Assembly: GCF_036088315.1 (NCBI RefSeq)
Contig: NZ_CP107996.1
Coordinates: 6,251,001 to 6,315,000, forward strand
Direction of reading: 5' to 3'
Length of the DNA stretch: 64,000 nucleotides
From: Streptomyces sp. NBC_00344
GTDB lineage: Bacteria; Actinomycetota; Actinomycetes; Streptomycetales; Streptomycetaceae
Notes under the pieces: generated by a model
The model's input: the letters and a program-made list of their open reading frames with translations, nothing else
Database searches by the model: none
Told to the model about the DNA's origin: nothing
Part shown: one piece after another, positions 58,078 through 64,000 of the stretch
How the letters are laid out: each line of letters begins with the position of its first letter
Position numbering within the stretch: the first letter of the stretch is position 1
Made by a program: the position numbers and the translations under genes

Positions 58078-59268
58078 TCAGCCGTCCTGTGCCGCCCGGG
58101 GGCCGGTGTCGGGCCCCGGGCGGGCGTAGGTGCGGCCCTTCCAGGCGGCGCCGCGCCCGCGGTAGTGCTGGACCGCCGAGTCGACCGTCATCAGCAGGTA
58201 GAGCAGCGCGATGAAGGGCAGCAGCGGTGCCAGCCACAGCGACTGCCGGTAGTAACCCAGCATCGGCAGGAACGTCCCCGCCATTACCAGCCAGGCGACG
58301 CCGCCTGCCCAGGCGGCCGGGGCGTCGTTCGACCGCAGCCCCGCCGCCAGTGCGGCGGGTGGCGCGAGATAGATCAGCGATAGCCCGAGAACGGTGCCCA
58401 GGAGCAGCAGGACGTTGTGACGCAACTGCGCATAGGCGCTGCGCGAGATCATCCGCCACAGATCGCCCAGCCCGGGATAGGGCCGCACACTGTCCACCCG
58501 CTCCGCGAGACCCAGCCAGATGTGCCCGCCGCTGCGCTGCACGGCCCTGGCCAGCGACACATCGTCGATCACCGACTGCCGGATCGACTCGGGGATACGC
58601 GCCCGCTCGGCGGCCTCGGTGCGCAGCAGTACACAGCCACCGGCTGCGGCCGCCGTCCTGGCGCCGGGCCGGTTGATCCAGCGGAACGGGTAGAGCTGAG
58701 CGAAGAAGTAGACGAACGCGGGCACCACCAGACGTTCCCAGAAGCTGGCCACCCGCAGACGGGCCATCTGCGACACCAGGTCGAGACCGGTCGACCTGGC
58801 GGCCGACACCAGTTCGCGCAGGCTGTCCGGCTCATGGGCGATATCGGCGTCCGTGAGCAGCAGATACTCCGGTTCGCGGACCCGGGCCAGACTGATGCCG
58901 TGCCGCAGTGCCCAGAGTTTTCCGGTCCACCCCGGGTCCGGCTCACCGGGGGACACGACGGTCAGCGGCAGTCCGCAGCCGCGTGCCGCCAGATCCCTCG
59001 CCAGTTGGCCTGTGCCGTCGGTGCTGCCGTCGTCGACCAGGAAGATCTCGGCGTCCCCGGGATAGTCCTGAGCCAGCAGCGAGGGAAGGCTCATCGGCAG
59101 GACCGCGGCCTCGTCCCTGGCCGGCACCACCACCGCGACAGAGGGCCAGGTGGCCGGCGTGGTGTGCGGTGGCAGCCGCTGATCCGTACGCCAGAAGAGG
59201 CCCTGCCCCAGCAGGAGCCACATCCATACGGCCAGCGATCCGGCAGCGGTCCAGGCAACGGCGCTCAT
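58078..59268 (-). CDS. HpnB-like family 2 glycosyltransferase
   Basis: 396 residues. One N-terminal membrane helix, a GT-A domain with VVVPARDEA, FLVDDGSTDGTG, TDADI (metal-binding DxD) and the IDDVSLARAVQRSGG catalytic-acid block, then about four C-terminal membrane helices (about 285-365). It is close to the hopanoid-associated HpnB group and related ceramide/lipid glycosyltransferases, so it probably glycosylates a membrane lipid. No squalene-hopene gene is visible here. Convergent with the TerD gene over 9 bp; divergent from the racemase gene. Confidence 0.92.
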   Translation of the reverse strand: MSAVAWTAAGSLAVWMWLLLGQGLFWRTDQRLPPHTTPATWPSVAVVVPARDEAAVLPMSLPSLLAQDYPGDAEIFLVDDGSTDGTGQLARDLAARGCGLPLTVVSPGEPDPGWTGKLWALRHGISLARVREPEYLLLTDADIAHEPDSLRELVSAARSTGLDLVSQMARLRVASFWERLVVPAFVYFFAQLYPFRWINRPGARTAAAAGGCVLLRTEAAERARIPESIRQSVIDDVSLARAVQRSGGHIWLGLAERVDSVRPYPGLGDLWRMISRSAYAQLRHNVLLLLGTVLGLSLIYLAPPAALAAGLRSNDAPAAWAGGVAWLVMAGTFLPMLGYYRQSLWLAPLLPFIALLYLLMTVDSAVQHYRGRGAAWKGRTYARPGPDTGPRAAQDG

Positions 59269-59314
59269 CCGCCGAAGTCTGCCCCACCGCGGGTGGTTCG
59301 TAAGGGCTGTCGAC

Positions 59315-59320
59315 TAAGGT
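59315..59320 (+). promoter_or_regulatory. -10 box TAAGGT, leaderless promoter of the racemase gene
   Basis: TAAGGT ends 6 nt before GTG 59327. A match to TTGACN at -35 is not visible. Confidence 0.45.
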
Positions 59321-59326
59321 GACCGG

Positions 59327-60112
59327 GTGAAGATCGCGCTCATGGACTCCGGAATCGGACTGCTCGCGGCGGCTGCCGCAGTGCGGAGGCTGCGGCCCGA
59401 CGCGGATCTCGTCCTGTCGTCCGACCCCGACGGCATGCCCTGGGGCCCCCGGGCGCCCCACGATGTCGCCGCCCGCGCCCTGGCCGTGGCACGCGCCGCC
59501 GCTGTGCACCGGCCCGACGCCCTGATCATCGCCTGCAACACCGCGTCCGTACACGCGCTGCCCGCGCTCCGCGCAGAGCTGGAGCCGGAGATTCCGGTCA
59601 TCGGTACGGTGCCCGCCATCAAGCCTGCCGCCGCGGCCGGCGGAACCGTCGCGATCTGGGCGACGCCGGCGACGACCGGCAGCCCTTACCAGCGCGGACT
59701 GATCCAGCAGTTCGCCGCCGGTGCGAACGTCACCGAGGTGCCCTGCCCGGGGCTCGCCGACGCCGTCCAGCACGCGGACGAGGATGCCATCGGCCGAACC
59801 ATCACCGCGGCGGCCGCTCTCACTCCACCGGACGTAAGGGCAGTCGTACTCGGCTGCACCCACTACGAGCTGGTCACCGAGCGGATCGGCAGGGCCGTCC
59901 GGCAGCCGGGCGGCCCGGCGGTCGCCCTGTACGGTTCGGCGGATGCCGTGGCCGCGCAGGCGCTGCGCCGGGCAGGGGCAGGACCGGCGCCCGGGGCCCT
60001 CCCGAGCAGCCTGCTGACCGTGCTGCTCAGCGGACGCGAAGCGGCGTTGCCGGAAGCGGCGCTGAGCTACCCGGAGGGCCTTCTGCTCCAGGCGGTCAGT
60101 CCGGCGATGTGA
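59327..60112 (+). CDS. Asp/Glu racemase superfamily protein (MurI-like)
   Basis: 261 residues. The two catalytic cysteines are present (Cys70 in ACNTAS and Cys177 in GCTHYE), with Asp7-Ser8 at the N terminus. The usual DSGVGGLT of MurI is altered to DSGIGLLA, so the loop lacks a glycine. It may be a glutamate racemase or a related amino-acid racemase; Streptomyces normally has a separate MurI. GTG follows TAAGGT by 6 nt (leaderless). Divergent from the HpnB-like gene. Confidence 0.88.
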   Translation: MKIALMDSGIGLLAAAAAVRRLRPDADLVLSSDPDGMPWGPRAPHDVAARALAVARAAAVHRPDALIIACNTASVHALPALRAELEPEIPVIGTVPAIKPAAAAGGTVAIWATPATTGSPYQRGLIQQFAAGANVTEVPCPGLADAVQHADEDAIGRTITAAAALTPPDVRAVVLGCTHYELVTERIGRAVRQPGGPAVALYGSADAVAAQALRRAGAGPAPGALPSSLLTVLLSGREAALPEAALSYPEGLLLQAVSPAM

Positions 60113-60158
60113 GTCCGATTCCCGCCGTCGGCTCACTGCCCGGTGCGCGGATGGTGGG

Positions 60159-60164
60159 TAGGCT
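60159..60164 (+). promoter_or_regulatory. -10 box TAGGCT, leaderless promoter
   Basis: TAGGCT ends 7 nt before ATG 60172, which sets the start of the PH-like protein. Confidence 0.5.
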
Positions 60165-60171
60165 GCTTCGC

Positions 60172-60711
60172 ATGAGGCACCGCATCGAGCCTGCCGCCCG
60201 GGTCTGGACCGGCCGTGCGACCAACCGTGCGCAGTGGCTGCTGTCGGCGGCCGGCGCCGCTTGCCTGGCGCTCGGCATCGAGCTCGCTGTGGATTCGGCG
60301 TGGACATCGGGCAGCGTGCCGTTGGTGATGGCGGTGGTCGGATGCGTGGCCGCCGGGCTGCTGATGCTCTACGGCACACTCGCCTTCGTCCATGTGGCCG
60401 TGGTCGTCGACGAGAACTGTTTCGAGGTGCGCTGCGGCTATGTGGGTCTGCCGCGCCGGAGGATTCTCCTCGACCATGTGGTGGGCGCCGAGTTCGCCCC
60501 GAAGGTGACCCCCCGGCAGTGGGGCGGCTGGGGCTATCGCTGGCGCCCCGAGAAGGGGATGGCTGTGGTGGTGCGCCGTGGCGAGGGCCTGGTCCTCACC
60601 CTCGGCGACGGCTTGAGCTTCACCGTCACCGTCGACGATGCCGAGGCCGGTGCGCGGATCATCCGGGAACGGCTGCGCCTCTCGCCCACCGGCAAGTCCT
60701 CCGGAGCCTGA
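60172..60711 (+). CDS. Membrane protein with PH-like domain
   Basis: 179 residues. Two hydrophobic helices (about 22-40 and 48-68) are followed by a cytoplasmic beta-rich domain (VVVDENCFEVRCGYVGLPRRRILLDHVVGAEFAPKVTP, GMAVVVRRGEGLVLTLGDGLSFTVTVDDAEAGARIIRERL) of the bacterial PH type, ending in an amphipathic helix. A tryptophan-rich segment (RQWGGWGYRW) is notable. Function unknown. The ATG lies 7 nt after TAGGCT. The gene sits 60 bp upstream of lnt. Confidence 0.85.
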   Translation: MRHRIEPAARVWTGRATNRAQWLLSAAGAACLALGIELAVDSAWTSGSVPLVMAVVGCVAAGLLMLYGTLAFVHVAVVVDENCFEVRCGYVGLPRRRILLDHVVGAEFAPKVTPRQWGGWGYRWRPEKGMAVVVRRGEGLVLTLGDGLSFTVTVDDAEAGARIIRERLRLSPTGKSSGA

Positions 60712-60758
60712 ACAGGACGGCGCAGGGGCCGGGCTCCCGCATTCCCGCCGCCCCGCCG

Positions 60759-60764
60759 TAGACT
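60759..60764 (+). promoter_or_regulatory. -10 box TAGACT, leaderless promoter of lnt
   Basis: TAGACT ends 7 nt before GTG 60772. Confidence 0.5.
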
Positions 60765-60771
60765 CCGCCAG

Positions 60772-62370
60772 GTGAGCGCCACCACCACCTCCCTCGACGA
60801 GCCGGACCAGCTCGCCCCGCAGCCCTCCAGCGCATCGCGCGGCCGCAGGCTGGCCCGTGCTCTGGCCAGACCCGCGGCGGCCGCACTGTCCGGCCTGCTG
60901 CTGTACGCGAGCTTCCCGCCGCGACCGCTGTGGTGGCTGGCGCCTTTCGCCTTCGCGATCCTCGGTGCCGCCCTGCACGGCCGCCGGGCGAGGACCGGGC
61001 TCGGCCTCGGGTATCTCGCGGGCCTGGGTTATCTGCTTCCGCTGCTGGTGTGGACGGGTGTCGAGGTGGGCCCCGGTCCCTGGCTGGGGCTCGTGGCGGT
61101 CGAGGCGCTGTTCGTCGCCGTCGCGGGCGCGGGGATCGCCTACGTCTCCCGGCTTCCGCTGGCGCCGTTGTGGGCGGCCGGCGCCTGGATCGCCGTCGAG
61201 GCGCTCCGCGCCCGGATGCCGTTCGGCGGATTTCCCTGGGGCAAGGTGGCCTTCGGCCAGCCCGATGGTGTGTTCCTGCCGCTGGCCGCCGTCGGTGGCA
61301 CACCGCTGCTGGGCTTCGCCGTCGTTCTGTGCGGCTTCGGGCTGGCCGAAGCCGCACGGCGCTGGTCCGAGGTACGGCGGCTGCTCGACCGGCGGATCGC
61401 GTTCGCCGCCGTGCTGGCCCTCGCACCGGTCGTCGCCGGATTCGCGGCGCTGCCGCTGGTCGACAACAGCGCACAGGACGGGAGCACCACCGTCGCGCTG
61501 ATCCAGGGCAATGTGCCCCGGATGGGACTCGACTTCGCCACCCAGCGCCGTGCGGTCCTCGACCATCACGTACGGGAGACGCTCAAGCTGGCCGCCGATG
61601 TCCGGGCGGGCCGCGCCAAGCAGCCCGATCTCGTGCTGTGGCCGGAGAACTCCTCCGACATCGACCCCTACCTCAACGCCGACGCCTACGACGCCATCGA
61701 CAGGGCGGCGAAAGCGATCAAGGCACCCATCTCGGTCGGCGCCGTCGTCACGCCGCACAACGGCGCCGGTTCCCCGCTGAACCAGCAGATTCTGTGGGAC
61801 CCGGTGAAGGGCCCGGTGGACACGTACAACAAGCGGCAGCTCCAGCCCTTCGGCGAGTACATGCCGTACCGCTCGTTCTTCCGGATCTTCAGCTCCGACG
61901 TGGACCTGGTACGCAAGGACTTCGTACCGGGCCACAAGGCGGCCGACTTCGACATGGCGGGGACCAGGGTAGGCCCTGTCACCTGCTACGAGGCCGCGTT
62001 CGACTGGGCGGTGCGGGACCAGGTGAAGGCCGGTGCGCAGATCATCTCCGTACCGAGCAACAACGCCACCTTCGACCGCAGCGAAATGACCTACCAGCAG
62101 CTCGCCATGTCGCGGGTGCGGGCCGTCGAGCACAGCAGGGCCGTGATGGTCCCGGTCACCACGGGCGTCAGCGCGGTCATCAGGCCCGATGGATCGATCG
62201 CGCAGAAGACCAGGATGTTCACCGCGGACGCCCTGGTCGCGAATGTCCCCAAACGTTCTTCGCAGACCCCGGCCACCCGCCTCGGCACGCTGCCCGAGTG
62301 GCTGCTCGTGGCACTCGCCGCGGCCGGCGTCGGCTGGGCGGTGACCCGCACCGTGAAGTCGCGCGGGTAG
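60772..62370 (+). CDS. lnt: Apolipoprotein N-acyltransferase
   Basis: 532 residues with about six N-terminal membrane helices (37-225) and a nitrilase-fold periplasmic domain. The catalytic triad is intact at Glu292 (LWPENSSD), Lys354 (TYNKRQLQPFGEY) and Cys405 (GPVTCYEAAFD), as in E. coli Lnt E267/K335/C387. It adds the third acyl chain to the N-terminal cysteine of lipoproteins. GTG start 7 nt after TAGACT. A C-terminal membrane helix closes the protein. High-GC Gram-positive bacteria often keep two Lnt copies; whether this is the major one is unclear. Confidence 0.95.
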   Translation: MSATTTSLDEPDQLAPQPSSASRGRRLARALARPAAAALSGLLLYASFPPRPLWWLAPFAFAILGAALHGRRARTGLGLGYLAGLGYLLPLLVWTGVEVGPGPWLGLVAVEALFVAVAGAGIAYVSRLPLAPLWAAGAWIAVEALRARMPFGGFPWGKVAFGQPDGVFLPLAAVGGTPLLGFAVVLCGFGLAEAARRWSEVRRLLDRRIAFAAVLALAPVVAGFAALPLVDNSAQDGSTTVALIQGNVPRMGLDFATQRRAVLDHHVRETLKLAADVRAGRAKQPDLVLWPENSSDIDPYLNADAYDAIDRAAKAIKAPISVGAVVTPHNGAGSPLNQQILWDPVKGPVDTYNKRQLQPFGEYMPYRSFFRIFSSDVDLVRKDFVPGHKAADFDMAGTRVGPVTCYEAAFDWAVRDQVKAGAQIISVPSNNATFDRSEMTYQQLAMSRVRAVEHSRAVMVPVTTGVSAVIRPDGSIAQKTRMFTADALVANVPKRSSQTPATRLGTLPEWLLVALAAAGVGWAVTRTVKSRG

Positions 62371-62377
62371 CGGCGAT

Positions 62378-62383
62378 TAGGGT
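62378..62383 (+). promoter_or_regulatory. -10 box TAGGGT, leaderless promoter of the Nudix gene
   Basis: TAGGGT ends 6 nt before ATG 62390, just after the lnt stop codon. Confidence 0.5.
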
Positions 62384-62389
62384 CTGACC

Positions 62390-62869
62390 ATGGCTACTCC
62401 CGACTTCATCCGTGAGATCCGCGCGACCGCAGGCCACCAGCTTCTGCTGCTGCCCGGGGTGAGCGCCGTCGTCCTCGACGACGCGGGGCAGGTGTTGCTC
62501 GGCCGTCGGGCCGACACCGGGAAATGGTCGATCATCGGGGGCATCCCCGAACCGGGCGAACAGCCCGCGGACACAGCCGTCCGTGAGGTCTACGAGGAGA
62601 CAGCCGTACGGTGCGTGCCGGAGCGGGTGATCCTCGTACAGGCGCTCAAGGAGATCGAGTACCCCAACGGCGACCACTGCCAGTTCATGGACATCAGCAT
62701 GCTCTGCAGGGCGACCGGCGGCCGGGCGCGGGTCAACGACGACGAGTCCCTCGACGTGGGCTGGTTCGCTGTGGACGCACTTCCCGAGCTGGCGGAGTTC
62801 GCGCTGACCAGGATCAAGCAGGCGCTCGCCGTCGAACCCACCTGGTTCGCACCCGCGTCGACCCGGTGA
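62390..62869 (+). CDS. Nudix hydrolase
   Basis: 159 residues. The Nudix box (about 47-69) reads GIPEPGE, then seven residues, REVYEETAV; the glycine normally found in the last position pair (EExG) is Ala, but all metal-binding glutamates remain. The preceding LLLGRRADTGKWSIIGG positions the substrate. It should hydrolyse a nucleoside diphosphate derivative such as ADP-ribose or an oxidised nucleotide. Start ATG 62390. Two hairpins lie downstream. Confidence 0.92.
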   Translation: MATPDFIREIRATAGHQLLLLPGVSAVVLDDAGQVLLGRRADTGKWSIIGGIPEPGEQPADTAVREVYEETAVRCVPERVILVQALKEIEYPNGDHCQFMDISMLCRATGGRARVNDDESLDVGWFAVDALPELAEFALTRIKQALAVEPTWFAPASTR

Positions 62870-62875
62870 AACCCG

Positions 62876-62897
62876 GTCCGGGCGCCTCCGCCCGGAC
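62876..62897 (+). terminator. Hairpin terminator after the Nudix gene
   Basis: Perfect 9-bp stem GTCCGGGCG/CGCCCGGAC with a CCTC loop, 7 bp after the stop codon. Confidence 0.75.
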
Positions 62898-62926
62898 GGC
62901 CGCGCCGCCGGCGCCTCCCTCCCGCT

Positions 62927-62970
62927 GAGCCGCGCGGGCCCGGTTCTCCGCCGCGCCCGGCGGCTCTTTC
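62927..62970 (+). terminator. Second hairpin with downstream T-run
   Basis: GAGCCGC (62927-62933) pairs with GCGGCTC (62960-62966), followed by TTTC. The long loop can form further G/C pairs. Probably a backup terminator. Confidence 0.5.
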
Positions 62971-63006
62971 GCATCCCCTGCGGAAGACCTTGTCCTTCCT
63001 CTAGGC

Positions 63007-63024
63007 GTACCGACCAGTCGGTAC
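63007..63024. promoter_or_regulatory. TetR-type operator GTACCGAC-CA-GTCGGTAC
   Basis: Perfect 8-bp arms with a 2-bp centre, the classic form of a TetR/AcrR-family operator, about 90 bp before the MFS start. No TetR gene is within the window to the right; it may lie beyond the edge. Confidence 0.65.
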
Positions 63025-63114
63025 TACTCTCTGGCCACACTCTCGGAGCCGGGCCGCCGTGCCCAGGCCGCCCCGATGCAGCGCACCCGGTTTCTGTGAC
63101 GCCCAGGAGGTCGC

Positions 63115-64000
63115 ATGTCCGTCGCCCCGACGCCCTTCGATGCCGAGAGGCCCGCACCGGACGTGCCGGCTGCCGGCTCCCGCGGCCCGCTCTCCCGGCT
63201 CTACCGCCGTGACCTGGCGGAGTACCCGCCGACCGGACGGCGGATGGGATATCTGGCGATCGTTGTCGTCACCACGGTCGTGCTCTATTACATGCTGTAC
63301 ATCCAGTACGCCGTGGCCACGTCGATCATCACGCACTTCCACATGACGTACCCGTACTTCATCTGGGTCTCGGTGATCGGCAACGCCATCGGGGCCTTCG
63401 CCTCCCTGCTCGCCGGTCTCGCCGACCGGTGGGGACGGGCGAATCTGGTGGTGTACGGGCTCCTGGTGGCCGCACTGCTGGTCTTCTTCGGGCTGCCGAA
63501 CGCGTCGAGCAAGACCGCCTATCTGGTGCTCTTCGCACTCGTGAGCTTCATCGAGGGCATCGTTCTGGTGGCCACGCCGGCACTGATCAGGGACTTCTCA
63601 CCGCAGCTCGGGCGTGCCACCGCGATGGGCTACTGGACGATGGGCCCGGTCGTGGGCAGCCTGGTGGTCACCACGGTCACCAGCAACACCCTCTCCTCGT
63701 CCAGCTGGCAGGACGAGCTGCGCTACTCGGCCGCCGCCGGGCTGGTCGTCTTCGTCGCGGCGTTCTTCGCACTGCGGGAGCTCTCGCCGGGGCTGCGGGA
63801 TCAGATCATGGTGAGCCTGCGGGACCGTGCTCTGGTCGAGGCCCGCGCCAAGGGGATCGACCCGGAGTCGGTTCGGCGCGGGGAGTGGCGGCACATGCTC
63901 CGCCTGGACATCCTGGGTTCCGCCTTCGCCATCTCCGCGTTCCTGCTCCTGTATTTCGCGGCGGTCGGCAACTTCGTCGTCTACTTCGCCACCAACTACG
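63115..64000 (+). CDS. MFS transporter, N-terminal part (runs past window end)
   Basis: AGGAGG at 63105-63110 and ATG 63115 open a frame that continues to the right edge (295 complete codons, no stop). At least seven membrane helices are visible: MGYLAIVVVTTVVLYYML, FIWVSVIGNAIGAFASLL, LVVYGLLVAALLVFFGL, a segment around YLVLFALVSFIEGIVLVA, WTMGPVVGSLVVTTVTS, AAGLVVFVAAFFAL and AISAFLLLYFAAVGN. Loop 2-3 has LADRWGRANL (motif A-like). The cytoplasmic loop between helices 6 and 7 is charged and long. A TetR-type operator lies upstream, which suggests induced expression. Cargo unknown. Confidence 0.92.
   Translation, partial: MSVAPTPFDAERPAPDVPAAGSRGPLSRLYRRDLAEYPPTGRRMGYLAIVVVTTVVLYYMLYIQYAVATSIITHFHMTYPYFIWVSVIGNAIGAFASLLAGLADRWGRANLVVYGLLVAALLVFFGLPNASSKTAYLVLFALVSFIEGIVLVATPALIRDFSPQLGRATAMGYWTMGPVVGSLVVTTVTSNTLSSSSWQDELRYSAAAGLVVFVAAFFALRELSPGLRDQIMVSLRDRALVEARAKGIDPESVRRGEWRHMLRLDILGSAFAISAFLLLYFAAVGNFVVYFATNY

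Noticed and set aside
1..64000. Search for tRNA, rRNA, insertion sequences, prophage or integrated element boundaries
   Set aside because: No cloverleaf, transposase, integrase or attachment repeat was recognised by eye; gene content is ordinary chromosomal.

Overview
The window is chromosomal DNA of a high-GC actinomycete, almost certainly Streptomyces. The evidence is strong G/C bias at third codon positions, frequent GTG starts, many families largely confined to streptomycetes (DUF6421, DUF6986, DUF6332, DUF6643, DUF5134, Rv1733c-like, TerD repeats, a beta-helix/AAA+ fusion), a mycothiol-dependent isomerase-like protein and an F420-type nitroreductase. Several genes have a -10 box directly before the start codon (leaderless mRNA). 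I see no rRNA, tRNA, CRISPR array, transposase or phage gene, so this looks like ordinary core or near-core chromosome. The first and last genes are cut by the window edges.

Layout. 1-6.5 kb: end of a glycosyltransferase/DUF2064/methyltransferase operon, an acetyl xylan esterase-like hydrolase, and a two-gene heterodimeric ABC exporter whose ATP sites have been sharply divided between the subunits. 6.6-13.6 kb: rhamnose mutarotase-like protein, an old-yellow-enzyme reductase divergent from an ArsR-type regulator with two perfect operator repeats between them, TetR regulator, HAD protein, M56 peptidase, DUF5134 membrane protein, GNAT acetyltransferase and a glycerophosphodiesterase. 13.9-17.8 kb: a DUF6421/SDR/PLP-lyase operon followed by a leaderless transglutaminase-like gene, a conserved set whose chemistry is not known to me. 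17.9-25 kb: acyltransferase, divergent DUF4395/thioredoxin pair, flavin reductase with a possible leader peptide, etfBA, a DUF6986 aldolase-like protein. 24-28 kb: LacI regulator divergent from a ROK sugar kinase, a secreted FG-GAP protein and a 55-residue gene.

28-44 kb: a TmrB-like P-loop/Nudix fusion, an Imm-5-like protein, M20 peptidase, geranylgeranyl-reductase-like flavoprotein, nitroreductase/TetR pair, a NarL-type two-component system, a DHA2 MFS exporter divergent from a MarR regulator across a dense operator array, a mycothiol-dependent isomerase-like protein, an MFS/ROK-regulator pair, and a cupin/DUF4865/phosphotriesterase operon behind a near-perfect 20-bp palindrome with no regulator beside it. 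44-64 kb: stress and envelope genes, including an anti-sigma-like ATPase, a cysteine desulfhydrase/synthase-like enzyme, DeoR regulator, a membrane protein whose alpha/beta-hydrolase triad is split by a multi-helix membrane domain, a beta-helix/AAA+ fusion, MOSC protein, tandem TerD protein, HpnB-like glycosyltransferase, MurI-like racemase, Lnt, Nudix hydrolase and the start of an MFS transporter.

The recurring architecture is a divergent regulator/target pair with inverted repeats lying on the promoters (8.4, 25.0, 33.5, 38.2 and 40.7 kb). These let regulator-target links be proposed from sequence alone. The least explained items are the asymmetric ABC exporter, the DUF6421 operon, the split membrane hydrolase, the beta-helix/AAA+ protein and the TmrB-Nudix fusion.
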